Source: Sulfuricurvum sp.
GTDB lineage: Bacteria; Campylobacterota; Campylobacteria; Campylobacterales; Sulfurimonadaceae
Reading direction: 5' to 3'
Assembly: GCF_028710345.1 (NCBI RefSeq)
Contig: NZ_JAQTUH010000002.1
Coordinates: 62,001 to 126,000, forward strand
Length of the DNA: 64,000 bases
Shown here: positions 47,134-55,647 of the stretch, in pieces
How positions within the stretch are numbered: the first letter of the stretch is position 1
Layout: each line of letters starts with the position of its first letter
The notes under the pieces: model-generated
What the model saw: only the letters and a program-made list of their open reading frames with translations
What the model was told of the DNA's origin: nothing
Databases searched by the model: none
Translations under genes and position numbers: made by a program

Positions 47134-47874
47134 TTAACCGCGAACGATTTTACCACTGTATCCCACAATACCGTGGATAAGATTGGTTACTTTAGTGTAT
47201 CCCATATCAGTAAGGATACGTTGACAATGGGCACTTCGACTTCCTACATGACAGTATACAATGATGTTTTCATCATTATTGAGTCCTGATTCATTGAGTG
47301 TTTGGAAAAAACTACTTGTTGGAACAAGAATATCTACCCCTTCAATACGGCCTGATTTCCACTCCATCCATTCACGAACGTCCACCAATTTGAAGGTCAC
47401 CATTCCAAGCTCACGCGCTTCAAAGAGAGAGGTTAGCTCATCTGCGTCGATATTGCGTTTTTGTAGTAAAAATTGGCACTCTTCGGTAGTAAGACCACGG
47501 GAATGTTGATGGGTGACGGTTTCAATCTCTTCGGATTTCATCAAGGATACCGCATATTCAGGTGTACAAAAAATTTGACAGTGACAAACACCCTCTTGTG
47601 GTATCTCTTGCTCAATAGCAGGAGTACAAGGGCAGAGTCTATTATCACTACTTTTATAGACGCCATCTACCTCTTCCACCATATAACAAGGGCAAAACCG
47701 TTTGTTATACATCATTTTATTACGGGCAAGTCCCATTTGGACACCCTCGTTGATTTCAGCATGAGGATTGTATACCCAGTTGAATTGCGCAACGACTTTA
47801 TCGGTAAATCTAACTGTTTTTTCGAGTTCAGCCTGAAACTCAGGTGAATTCATATCGATTTTGATGATACTCAT
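47134..47874 (-). CDS. Ferredoxin-thioredoxin-reductase catalytic domain fused to rhodanese
   Basis: 246 residues. The N-terminal 110 residues hold a CPC-X17-CPC-X13-CHC array (Cys61/63, 81/83, 97/99) plus Cys103, the pattern of the 4Fe-4S FTR catalytic subunit with a redox-active disulfide. The C-terminal rhodanese domain (about 143-245) has LVDVREW and an active Cys207 in YCHVGSRS. No FTR variable subunit is encoded nearby. It may pass electrons from ferredoxin to a thiol or persulfide target; that is inference. It sits between argG and rplI with 12-15 bp gaps. Confidence 0.82.
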   Translation of the reverse strand: MSIIKIDMNSPEFQAELEKTVRFTDKVVAQFNWVYNPHAEINEGVQMGLARNKMMYNKRFCPCYMVEEVDGVYKSSDNRLCPCTPAIEQEIPQEGVCHCQIFCTPEYAVSLMKSEEIETVTHQHSRGLTTEECQFLLQKRNIDADELTSLFEARELGMVTFKLVDVREWMEWKSGRIEGVDILVPTSSFFQTLNESGLNNDENIIVYCHVGSRSAHCQRILTDMGYTKVTNLIHGIVGYSGKIVRG

Positions 47875-47889
47875 GTTTGTTCCTAAAAA

Positions 47890-49107
47890 TTATTTGTTTT
47901 TTCGTGCTTTACCGGCAATAATAAAACGTAATGCATTGAGTTTAATAAATCCACCGGCATCTTTTTGATCGTATACAGAATCTTCTTCAAAGGTACAATA
48001 TTCTGGATTAAAGAGTGAAAGATCTGAGCTACGTCCTACTACCATTACATTTCCTTTGTAAAGTTTCAATCGGACGGTTCCTCGAACATTTTGCTGTGTT
48101 TTATCAATTGCCGCTTGAAGCATTTCACGCTCCGGTGCAAACCAAAAACCGTTATAGATTAGTTTTGCATAACGAGGCATTAGCTCATCTTTGAGGTGCG
48201 CTTCTTCACGATCCAATGTTAAAGACTCGATTGCACGATGCGCTTTGAGCATAATGGTTCCACCCGGAGTTTCGTAACATCCGCGGCTTTTCATCCCCAC
48301 AAAACGGTTTTCTACGATATCGGCACGACCGATACCGTGACGTCCTGCAATAATATTAAGTTGCTCAAGCATATTGGCAGGAGAGAGTGCTTTACCGTTT
48401 AAGGTGATTGGATCTCCTTTTTCGTAGCCGAGTTCAATGTATTCTACTTCATCCGGTGCATTCTGAGGAGATACCGTCCAACGCCACATACTCTCTTCGG
48501 GCTCAGCGGCAGGATCTTCTAAGATTCCCCCTTCATAGGAGATGTGCAAAAGATTTGCATCCATAGAATATGGAGATTTTTTTCCGCTCATTTCGATTTT
48601 GATACCGTGCTCAGCTGCATAAGCAAGAAGTTTTTCTCTCGAGTTTAGATCCCATTCACGCCAAGGTGCGATAATAGTGAGGGCACTGTTTTGCCCTAAA
48701 TATCCCATCTCAAAACGGACTTGATCGTTCCCTTTTCCGGTTGCTCCGTGACTGACTGCATCTGCTCCGGTAATACGAGCAATTTCAGATTGACGTTTTG
48801 CAATCAAAGGTCGAGCAATAGAGGTCCCTAATAGATATTCTCCCTCATAAATAGCATTGGCACGAAACATAGGAAATACATAGTCACGGACAAACTCTTC
48901 GCGCAAATCTTCGATATAAATATTTTCAGGTTTGATTCCAAGACTAATCGCTTTTGCACGTGCCGGTTCTACCTCTTCTCCTTGTCCAATGTCAGCAGTA
49001 AAGGTTACCACTTCACATTTGTACTCGTCTTGGAGCCATTTTAGAATAACACTGGTGTCCAATCCGCCAGAGTAGGCAAGAACAACTTTTTTGACCTCTT
49101 TTTTCAT
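47890..49107 (-). CDS. argG: Argininosuccinate synthase
   Basis: 405 residues. Joins citrulline and aspartate. Motifs: [17 protein letters not shown] (ATP pyrophosphatase loop), [32 protein letters not shown] and [14 protein letters not shown]. First gene of the long minus-strand run; Campylobacter also has argG beside rplI. Confidence 0.97.
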   Translation of the reverse strand: MKKEVKKVVLAYSGGLDTSVILKWLQDEYKCEVVTFTADIGQGEEVEPARAKAISLGIKPENIYIEDLREEFVRDYVFPMFRANAIYEGEYLLGTSIARPLIAKRQSEIARITGADAVSHGATGKGNDQVRFEMGYLGQNSALTIIAPWREWDLNSREKLLAYAAEHGIKIEMSGKKSPYSMDANLLHISYEGGILEDPAAEPEESMWRWTVSPQNAPDEVEYIELGYEKGDPITLNGKALSPANMLEQLNIIAGRHGIGRADIVENRFVGMKSRGCYETPGGTIMLKAHRAIESLTLDREEAHLKDELMPRYAKLIYNGFWFAPEREMLQAAIDKTQQNVRGTVRLKLYKGNVMVVGRSSDLSLFNPEYCTFEEDSVYDQKDAGGFIKLNALRFIIAGKARKNK

Positions 49108-49118
49108 AACTATCCCTA

Positions 49119-49146
49119 TATGAATATATTTTCACACAATTGTGAA
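49119..49146 (-). promoter_or_regulatory. ARG-box-like site and inverted repeat upstream of argG
   Basis: TATGAATATATTTTCACA (49119-49136) matches the 18-bp ARG box (wnTGAATwwwwATTCAnw) except at one position, and overlaps the perfect inverted repeat TTCACA-CAAT-TGTGAA (49131-49146). Both lie 12-39 bp before the argG start. No arginine repressor gene is in view, and AT-rich sequence makes chance matches possible. Confidence 0.35.
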
Positions 49147-49187
49147 GTAAATGGGGGGATTTTAACAAAAAATAGATGAGATAACGG

Positions 49188-49463
49188 TTAAAGTTTGAGA
49201 TTTAGTGATGAGGGCTCAGAATTTTCGGTTGCTTTTAAAAAGTCAATGGTACTTTTAAGTTGTTTAAGAGAATGAAGTGTTGCAGAACGTTCGTTCTGCA
49301 TAAGATTCGTTGCATTTTGCAGCAAATAAGATGCCTCTTCCATTTGTTCAAGTGATTCAAATGAAGGGATGTCGGTTATAAGAGATTCAAGTAGTTGATA
49401 ATCTTTAAGAATGATTGCTTTTTTAAGCTCATTCAGCCACATTGGTACTTTCTCTCCAAGCAT
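49188..49463 (-). CDS. Small helical protein, possible FliT-like flagellar chaperone
   Basis: 91 residues, or 84 if the ATG at 49442 is used; both overlap the end of fliS (35 or 14 bp). Entirely helical (LNELKKAIILKDYQLLESLITDIPSFESLEQMEEASYLLQNATNLMQNERSATLHSLKQLKSTIDFLK). In many bacteria a FliT-type chaperone gene follows fliS, and the size and helical character agree. No diagnostic motif is visible. Confidence 0.5.
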   Translation of the reverse strand: MLGEKVPMWLNELKKAIILKDYQLLESLITDIPSFESLEQMEEASYLLQNATNLMQNERSATLHSLKQLKSTIDFLKATENSEPSSLNLKL

Positions 49464-49806
49464 CTAAAAGTGCTTTGACAACACCCGTTACTTCATCGAG
49501 TTTGGCAGGGTTACTGTAAAGATTAGCTTCTGATAAAAGGCGAATTTGATAGTTATACAATCCTGCTAAATAATGGGCTATCTCACCATGGTTAAAATCA
49601 AGGATATTAATAAGTTCACTAAAAACGGCATTTGAACGATTAATCCAGTAGGTGCGACGTTCGATATCACCTTCGTTAATAGAGCGTTTTGCTTGCATAT
49701 TGAAGCGTAAAATTCCCTCATACATCATCTGTACCAATTTTTCAGGTGATTCAACTCCGACATTGTTTTGAGTGTAAGTGCTATAGGCCAAATTATTATT
49801 GTACAT
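49429..49806 (-). CDS. fliS: Flagellin export chaperone FliS
   Basis: 125 residues from the ATG at 49806 (AAGGA upstream; a start at 49842 would add 12 residues). Features NLAYSTYTQNNVGVESPEKLVQMMYEGILRFNMQAK and VFSELINILDFNHGEIAHYLAGLYNYQIRLL are typical. Prevents premature flagellin polymerisation. It lies 44 bp after flaG with no fliD between them. Confidence 0.93.
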   Translation of the reverse strand: MYNNNLAYSTYTQNNVGVESPEKLVQMMYEGILRFNMQAKRSINEGDIERRTYWINRSNAVFSELINILDFNHGEIAHYLAGLYNYQIRLLSEANLYSNPAKLDEVTGVVKALLDAWRESTNVAE

Positions 49807-49850
49807 TGAAAAATCCTTAATTAAATCGTTATCTTTATTCAAAGTGATAC

Positions 49851-50240
49851 TTATCCTTTATGATCGAAAAGTATTCCTGTCACTTCTTTCATTTTTGGTA
49901 ATAATTGTTCAGCTTGCTCCAGTGGAAAACGACGTAGCATACGATTGCTTTGGGTATCAACGACGGATACGTAAAAATCATCGCTTTTATTGTCAAAACC
50001 AAAACGAAGAGAGGTATTAAATGGATCAAGCGATTTATTAAGCTGATCGATGAGTTTATCCATATCTTCTTGACTACCCACTTTTTGTGTTTTTGAATCA
50101 CTCTCTTGTTGAGCTACTTTATCTTGATTGATCTGTGCTTTTTGAATCTCTTGAACACTTTGCGTTTGTTGTGTAGCCGCAACTTTTGCTGTATTCATCT
50201 GAGATTGCTGCATTTTAGCAGTAGATTGTAAGATTTCCAT
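49851..50240 (-). CDS. flaG: Flagellar protein FlaG
   Basis: 129 residues. A Gln/Lys-rich, variable N-terminal half precedes the FlaG domain (about 63-128): LIDQLNKSLDPFNTSLRFGFDNKSDDFYVSVVDTQSNRMLRRFPLEQAEQLLPKM. FlaG affects filament length in Campylobacter. A sigma-28 promoter lies 48 bp upstream. Confidence 0.9.
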   Translation of the reverse strand: MEILQSTAKMQQSQMNTAKVAATQQTQSVQEIQKAQINQDKVAQQESDSKTQKVGSQEDMDKLIDQLNKSLDPFNTSLRFGFDNKSDDFYVSVVDTQSNRMLRRFPLEQAEQLLPKMKEVTGILFDHKG

Positions 50241-50287
50241 TGGGTCTTCCTTTGTTCGGAGGTTGAGTTTGACTCTTCTTGAATGCT

Positions 50288-50314
50288 ATATCGTCTTCGT
50301 AAAAAAAAACTTTA
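50288..50314 (-). promoter_or_regulatory. Sigma-28 (FliA) promoter of flaG-fliS
   Basis: TAAA-N15-GACGATAT on the minus strand agrees with TAAA-N15-GCCGATAA with exact spacing and six of eight -10 matches. A run of nine T within the spacer is also typical of AT-rich late flagellar promoters. Late-class expression fits a filament protein and its chaperone. Confidence 0.7.
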
Positions 50315-50348
50315 GAGGGGGGGTGGAAGTTGTGCTAAACTTCCCCTC

Positions 50349-51560
50349 ATGAAACGCTATTGGACACTTTTACAAAACGAGCCGTTGCTTCGTCGTTTAT
50401 CGATTATTCAGTTGATTGCCTATTTTGGTGCGTGGTTTAGTAATGTTGCTATTTATACCCTATTGATTCAATTGCATGTGAGTGCAACGACCATAGCCTT
50501 GGTTGCTGCACTCCATTTTTTTGCGGGAGTATTGCAAGCTCCATTAAGCGGGGTTATTATTGATCGATTTTCACCTAAAAAATTGATGATACTATTGACC
50601 CTGACTGAAATTTCAGCGACACTCGGATTGCTTTTGATTCATGATATTTCACAGTTAATTTGGCTTTATGGGTTGGTATTTATCCGTATGGGGGCGGCAA
50701 GTTTTCAATTTACGGTGGAGATGTCGCTATTACCCAGAGTACTGGAAGGGAAAGCACTTCAATACGCCAATGAGATACACTCTGTAATTTGGTCATTTTC
50801 TTATACAGCTGGGATGGCATTAGGGGGTGCTGTTGTCTATTATATTGGGACTACGTATGCTTTTTTACTCGATGCCTCTTTGTTTATGATAGTGTTAATG
50901 TTACTTTTTACCCTTACAATTTCTGTGAATATTGAGAAGCAACACCAAACATTTGTCACAATGATGGGAGATGCCTTTCGTTACATTCGGCAGAATAAAA
51001 TCGTGTTGCATTTGATGTTACTTCATGCGGTGGTCGGATTTACTGCTTTTGATGCATTGGTGGTTCTTAGTGTGAAACAATACTACATGGATATGATTGC
51101 GGTTTCGCTCGGAATCGGTTTGGTACATGCTTCAAGAGCTATCGGATTGACAATAGGGCCACTTTTTCTAGGTGAGTGGGTCACATTAGAACGGTTGCGC
51201 TATCTTTTTGTTGCAGAGGGGTTAACGATTATCTTATGGGCTATAGTAATCGAACATTTTTATCTTTCGCTTCTCGCATCGGTTTTAGTGGGACTTGTGA
51301 CAACTACCCTATGGTCGTATACCTATACTCTTTTGCAACACCATACACAAAGTGACTATTACGGTCGAATCGTTGCTTATAATGATATGATTTTTTTGAT
51401 AGTTGGCGGATTCGTATCTCTGTTAATCGGATTTTTAGTTGATATCCATATTCCACTGGCAATCATTACGGTGATTTTAGGGGGCGCTTTTCTGGTCGCC
51501 GCATTTTATTATGGGTGGATACGACACCATTACACATTATTTGAAATTGGACATCAATGA
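50349..51560 (+). CDS. Major facilitator superfamily transporter
   Basis: 403 residues with about 12 membrane segments and the MFS loop 2-3 pattern GVIIDRFSPKKLM. The overall look (WSFSYTAGMALGGAVVYYIG) is that of drug/effector exporters of the enterobactin-exporter-like type. Substrate unknown. It overlaps the next gene by 4 bp (ATGA), leading a three-gene set with a MATE exporter. Confidence 0.85.
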   Translation: MKRYWTLLQNEPLLRRLSIIQLIAYFGAWFSNVAIYTLLIQLHVSATTIALVAALHFFAGVLQAPLSGVIIDRFSPKKLMILLTLTEISATLGLLLIHDISQLIWLYGLVFIRMGAASFQFTVEMSLLPRVLEGKALQYANEIHSVIWSFSYTAGMALGGAVVYYIGTTYAFLLDASLFMIVLMLLFTLTISVNIEKQHQTFVTMMGDAFRYIRQNKIVLHLMLLHAVVGFTAFDALVVLSVKQYYMDMIAVSLGIGLVHASRAIGLTIGPLFLGEWVTLERLRYLFVAEGLTIILWAIVIEHFYLSLLASVLVGLVTTTLWSYTYTLLQHHTQSDYYGRIVAYNDMIFLIVGGFVSLLIGFLVDIHIPLAIITVILGGAFLVAAFYYGWIRHHYTLFEIGHQ

Positions 51561-51829
51561 TATACACACATAACGAGCAAACAATAGATTTGGCTAAAGT
51601 AACCCGGCTTTATCCGGCGGCATTGATTAGTGCCGGAGGGGAGCGTGCTTCGGTATCATTAGAGTGGGCAGAGATGAAAAAAGGACAAATTCTCCTTGAA
51701 GCTTATGTGTTAATTTGTGATTTTGACCCTATAGGTGAAGTGCCTCTCAATCGAGTTGAATTACGATTTGAGACAAAAGAGAAACTTTTTGAAGCAATGA
51801 ATGAGATATCCCATCTCTTAAAGTCGTGA
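51557..51829 (+). CDS. Small conserved-type hypothetical protein between two exporters
   Basis: 90 residues, soluble, alpha/beta (IDLAKVTRLYPAALISAGGERASVSLEWAEMK, VELRFETKEKLFEAMNEISHLL). No family recognised. Four-base overlaps with both the MFS and MATE genes argue that it is translated and works with one of them. Confidence 0.65.
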   Translation: MIYTHNEQTIDLAKVTRLYPAALISAGGERASVSLEWAEMKKGQILLEAYVLICDFDPIGEVPLNRVELRFETKEKLFEAMNEISHLLKS

Positions 51830-53142
51830 ATTCTACCTCTCTACGTCGGCGTGTTGTCTCTTTAGCCGTACCTGCTGCATTAAAACAGTTACTCGATATT
51901 GTGCAACTATTGATTGATATGTTGATGGTTGGTACTCTTGGAGTAGCAGCACTTGCTGCAGTCGGACTTTCGATGCAGTTTATGATGGTAGTTCAAGCGA
52001 TTATGTCTCTTTTTGCAGTTGGAGCCAGTACCCTTATTGCTCACTATATAGGGAGTGGACGTTTTAATCGCGCATCAAGCGTTGTCTATACAGCAGGACT
52101 ATTGGCGTTAGGGCTCTCGCTCATTGTTATGATTATTGGGCATTACGGTGCAAATGATTTTTATCAGATGATGAGTAAAGATAACGAAGTCGTTCGATTA
52201 GGAACTCAATTTTTTGGTGTTTTATCGCTAGGGATGTCTCTTGTTTTTTTAGATGCCTTGGCATTTAGTGCACTAAGCGCTGGGGGAGATACTAAAAGTT
52301 CATTGTATATAAAAATTGGTTCGGCATTTTTAAATGGAGTGCTAAATTATCTCTTTATTTTTGGGCATGGCGGGTTTGAACCGATGGGGGTAGTGGGAGC
52401 TGCTTATGGAACTTTGTGCGCGTATGGCTTTAGTTTGATATTCTATGGATGGTTGTTTTACAAAGGAAAAATTTTAACGGTTATCCCCATCATAAATAAG
52501 AAAGATGTGCAGAGGATTTTTCGAATAGGTCTCCCCTCGGTTGCAGAACGTTTTATAGGAATTAGCGGATTTTTGGTTTTTATTTGGCTTATCGCCAGTT
52601 ACAGTACGGAATCGTTAGCAGGATATCAAGTGGGATTACGTATTGAAGCGTTTGCCTTTATGCCGGGAGTCGGATTTTCAGTTGCGGCAATGGCTCTTGT
52701 CGGGCAATATATTGGAGCGAAAAACTATGAAGATGCCTACAAGGCAGGAGTTCTGAGTGCTAAAATAGCAATCAGTTTTATGGGAAGTGTAGGGATTATA
52801 TTGATGGTTTTCCCCCATTTTTTAGTTGAGCTATTTACAACCGATACCGCAACCATTGAACAAGCAGTATTGTATTTGCGTTTTGTCGGAGCGGTTCAAA
52901 TCCCTTTGGCATTGACATTTGTACTCAGCGGAGCTTTACGTGGTGCAGGTTCGACACGATTAACACTTCGTATCAGTTCACTTTCGTTATGGTTGTTTAG
53001 GATAGTACCGGCATGGTTGGTAGTGCAATTAGGTTATGGGATACTTGCCGTTTATGTGGCGATGACGGTAGAAACAATCATTAAAGGGTTTTGGTTTTGG
53101 CGTGAATACAAAAGTAGACGTTGGATGAAAAAGATTCTTTAA
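51826..53142 (+). CDS. MATE-family multidrug/Na+ antiporter
   Basis: 438 residues from a GTG at 51826 overlapping the previous stop (GTGA). Twelve membrane segments in two MatE halves: VPAALKQLLDIVQLLIDMLMVGTLGVAALAAVGLS and GLPSVAERFIGISGFLVFIWLIASYSTESLAGYQVGLRIE. Exports cationic drugs or metabolites using Na+ or H+. Its end overlaps the convergent PAS gene by 4 bp. Confidence 0.9.
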   Translation: MNSTSLRRRVVSLAVPAALKQLLDIVQLLIDMLMVGTLGVAALAAVGLSMQFMMVVQAIMSLFAVGASTLIAHYIGSGRFNRASSVVYTAGLLALGLSLIVMIIGHYGANDFYQMMSKDNEVVRLGTQFFGVLSLGMSLVFLDALAFSALSAGGDTKSSLYIKIGSAFLNGVLNYLFIFGHGGFEPMGVVGAAYGTLCAYGFSLIFYGWLFYKGKILTVIPIINKKDVQRIFRIGLPSVAERFIGISGFLVFIWLIASYSTESLAGYQVGLRIEAFAFMPGVGFSVAAMALVGQYIGAKNYEDAYKAGVLSAKIAISFMGSVGIILMVFPHFLVELFTTDTATIEQAVLYLRFVGAVQIPLALTFVLSGALRGAGSTRLTLRISSLSLWLFRIVPAWLVVQLGYGILAVYVAMTVETIIKGFWFWREYKSRRWMKKIL

Positions 53143-53558
53143 GAACCTTTTTCTACCTCCATTAATTGTTTGTATTGATTAATGATGGTGCTGAGACGGA
53201 TGCGATCCGGCATTTTACGTGAAGCGATATAGCCGACAACTTCTCCATGTTCATTTAATTTTGGGACGATATTGACAACAACCCAATAATATTTACCGTC
53301 CTTACGAAGATTTTTAACATATCCTTCCCACGTTTTTCCCTCTTTGATGATTTTCCACATCCCCTCAAAGGCGGCTTTTGGCATATCAGGATGACGAAGG
53401 ATGCTGTGGGGTTGTCCGATAGCTTCTTCTTTGGTATAAAGGGTCATTTCGGTGAATTTGCGGTTGACAAAAGTGATAACACCTTTTGTATCTGTCTCAG
53501 AAATGAGACTTCGTCCGTCAAACAGAACTTCTTCATTAACAGGTGCGGGACGTTTCAT
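53139..53558 (-). CDS. Stand-alone PAS-domain protein (Aer/CetB-type)
   Basis: 139 residues, a single PAS domain (about 15-120) with TDTKGVITFVNRKFTEMTLYTKEEAIGQPHSILRHPDMPKAAFEGMW and WEGYVKNLRKDGKYYWVVV, the pattern of FAD-binding Aer PAS domains. Campylobacter CetB is a similar lone PAS protein that signals through the membrane receptor CetA in energy taxis. No CetA-like gene is adjacent. Confidence 0.82.
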   Translation of the reverse strand: MKRPAPVNEEVLFDGRSLISETDTKGVITFVNRKFTEMTLYTKEEAIGQPHSILRHPDMPKAAFEGMWKIIKEGKTWEGYVKNLRKDGKYYWVVVNIVPKLNEHGEVVGYIASRKMPDRIRLSTIINQYKQLMEVEKGS

Positions 53559-53686
53559 GGGCTATAAATCCTAGAATAAAATTTAAATCAACTACAAGCA
53601 TTGTATCAAAAGTATCACAAAAAAACAAAGGCAAAATCAAACAGTTGCAGATTATAATAACAAAATGTATTACTGAGGAAGCAAAT

Positions 53687-54781
53687 GTGAATGTTTTAGA
53701 ACTCTTGAAAAAAATGATAGAATCGAAAAGTCAGACCCCTGATGATGGAGGATTGCTCGATTTTATTACCGAATATCTTGATGGATTTACGGCAATACGA
53801 ATCGATATCGAAGGGGTAAAAAATCTTTTTGCCTATCGCCGTTTTGGAGAGGGTGAACATCTGTGTTTTGCAGGGCATGTTGATGTTGTCCCTTCCGGTG
53901 ATGGCTGGGAAAGTGATCCGTATGTCGCAACATTGAGAGATGGATTTGTCTACGGGCGGGGTGCTCAGGATATGAAAAGTGGGGTGGCGGCATTTACACA
54001 AGCACTCAAAGAGGCTAAATCGTTTAAGGGGACATTATCAATTCTCCTCACCTCAGACGAAGAAGGTCCTGCAAAATTCGGGACACTTGAAGTATTGAAA
54101 TATCTAAAAGAGCATGACCTCCTTCCTGACGCAGTAGTGGTAGCAGAACCGACGTGTGAAACAGTTTTTGGAGATGCAATGAAAGTAGGGCGTCGCGGTT
54201 CTATAAACGGTATTTTAGAGGTGATTGGAAAGCAAGGTCATGCGGCATATCCTGAAAAAGCAATCAATCCTATCCATCAAATGGCGAGTATCTTGCCTCG
54301 TATAGCAGGGGCATTTTTAGATGAGGGAGATGAAGTTTTCGCCCCTTCTCAACTGGTCATTACTGATATACGCTCCGGCATCGAGACGACAAATGTCTCT
54401 CCAGGAAAATTGAAGATGATGTTTAATGTTCGTAATTCGACCAAAACTGATAAGATGAGTATTGAAGCATTTATCGCTGATGCGTGTAAGGGATTAGAGT
54501 ATACACTGACTCTCGATCAGAGTGCTGAGCCTTTTGTGACCGATTCGGCTACCAAGATAGTGCGTGTGTTAAGTGAGTGCATCAATGAGGTGTGTGCTTA
54601 TACCCCGAAACACTCTACCGCCGGTGGTACATCCGATGCACGCTATATCGCAAAATATGGAATTGACGTTATCGAATTCGGTGTTAAAAACGATACGATT
54701 CACGCACCAAATGAGAGAACTTCTGTAGCTGAAGTAGAAGATTTATATAAAGTTTTCAGTTTATTGATACGCCGTTTTTGA
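53687..54781 (+). CDS. dapE: Succinyl-diaminopimelate desuccinylase
   Basis: 364 residues from the GTG at 53687 with GAGGAA upstream; the frame is open further back but the added sequence is basic and unlike the family. M20 metallopeptidase motifs: LCFAGHVDVVPSGDGW (zinc His, Asp), YGRGAQDMKSG, LLTSDEEGPA (catalytic Glu) and GGTSDARYIAKYG. It makes LL-diaminopimelate for lysine and peptidoglycan. Confidence 0.94.
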   Translation: MNVLELLKKMIESKSQTPDDGGLLDFITEYLDGFTAIRIDIEGVKNLFAYRRFGEGEHLCFAGHVDVVPSGDGWESDPYVATLRDGFVYGRGAQDMKSGVAAFTQALKEAKSFKGTLSILLTSDEEGPAKFGTLEVLKYLKEHDLLPDAVVVAEPTCETVFGDAMKVGRRGSINGILEVIGKQGHAAYPEKAINPIHQMASILPRIAGAFLDEGDEVFAPSQLVITDIRSGIETTNVSPGKLKMMFNVRNSTKTDKMSIEAFIADACKGLEYTLTLDQSAEPFVTDSATKIVRVLSECINEVCAYTPKHSTAGGTSDARYIAKYGIDVIEFGVKNDTIHAPNERTSVAEVEDLYKVFSLLIRRF

Positions 54782-54804
54782 TAAAATAGCACCAAAGGAT
54801 ATAT

Positions 54805-55203
54805 ATGAAAAAATTATGGTTACTTGCCTTAATGGTCGTTAGTGTGTTTGCAAGTGAAATCAACTGGAACAGCTCGTATGATCAGGCTTTAGAACAAGCA
54901 AAAAAAGAGAATAAGCCATTAATGGTATTGATTACCAGTGAGCAATGTCGTTGGTGCCGTAAACTCGAAAATACAACACTCAAAGATGAATCTATCATTA
55001 ATCATATCAATGGTAAATTTCAAGCCGTCAATGTTACGAGAGACAAGAGCATTTATCCCAAAACATTAAGTGCTAAAATGGTTCCTATGAGTTATTTTAT
55101 CGATCCTAAAACGGGTAAAATTCTCTCTTCAATCCCTGGATATTGGGAAAGTGAAGATTATAACTCTATTCTCGATGAAGCACTACAAAAATTTAAAAAA
55201 TAA
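54805..55203 (+). CDS. Periplasmic thioredoxin-fold protein (SoxW/DUF255-like)
   Basis: 132 residues with a signal peptide (MKKLWLLALMVVSVFA). A thioredoxin-like fold with active site CRWC (48-51) and the cis-Pro loop KMVPMSYFIDPKTG. A periplasmic thiol reductase or oxidase; the partner is unknown. It starts 23 bp after dapE and is followed by ridA 9 bp later. Confidence 0.85.
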   Translation: MKKLWLLALMVVSVFASEINWNSSYDQALEQAKKENKPLMVLITSEQCRWCRKLENTTLKDESIINHINGKFQAVNVTRDKSIYPKTLSAKMVPMSYFIDPKTGKILSSIPGYWESEDYNSILDEALQKFKK

Positions 55204-55212
55204 AGGATAAAA

Positions 55213-55584
55213 ATGACAATAGTACAAACTCCCAATGCTCCGGCAGCTATCGGACCTTATTCACAAGCGATTATTGCAAACGGTATGGTTTTTACCTCAG
55301 GACAAATTGCCCTCACTCCAGCAGGTGAAATGCTTAGCGGTGATGTGAAAGTGCAATGTGCACAAGTGATGTCCAATTTGAAAGCGGTTCTCGAAGCATC
55401 TGGTAGCTCGTTGGATAAAGTGGTTAAGACTACTATTTTTCTCGATAATATGGATGATTTTGTGGCTGTGAATGCTATTTATGCAGAGGCATTTCGCGAT
55501 CATAAACCGGCACGCTCTACCGTTGCGGCAAAAACATTGCCGAGAAATGCTTTAGTGGAGATTGAAGCGATAGCAATGATCTAA
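55213..55584 (+). CDS. ridA: Enamine/imine deaminase RidA
   Basis: 123 residues. Diagnostic segments: PAAIGPYSQAIIANGMVFTSGQIAL, the catalytic Arg in PARSTVAAKTLPRNALVEIEAIA. Hydrolyses reactive 2-aminoacrylate and related imines made by PLP enzymes. Last gene of the plus-strand set. Confidence 0.95.
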   Translation: MTIVQTPNAPAAIGPYSQAIIANGMVFTSGQIALTPAGEMLSGDVKVQCAQVMSNLKAVLEASGSSLDKVVKTTIFLDNMDDFVAVNAIYAEAFRDHKPARSTVAAKTLPRNALVEIEAIAMI

Positions 55585-55593
55585 TCAATTAGG

Positions 55594-55638
55594 GGTTTAT
55601 AAACCTTTAAAGAACTTATAACATTTCACAAGTTCTTT
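55594..55638. terminator. Hairpins between ridA and the giant adhesin gene
   Basis: A palindrome GGTTTATAAACC (55594-55605) is followed by AAAGAACTT (55609-55617) pairing with AAGTTCTTT (55630-55638). The second forms a 9-bp stem suited to terminate both convergent transcripts. Confidence 0.55.
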
Positions 55639-55647
55639 TGGTCACTA

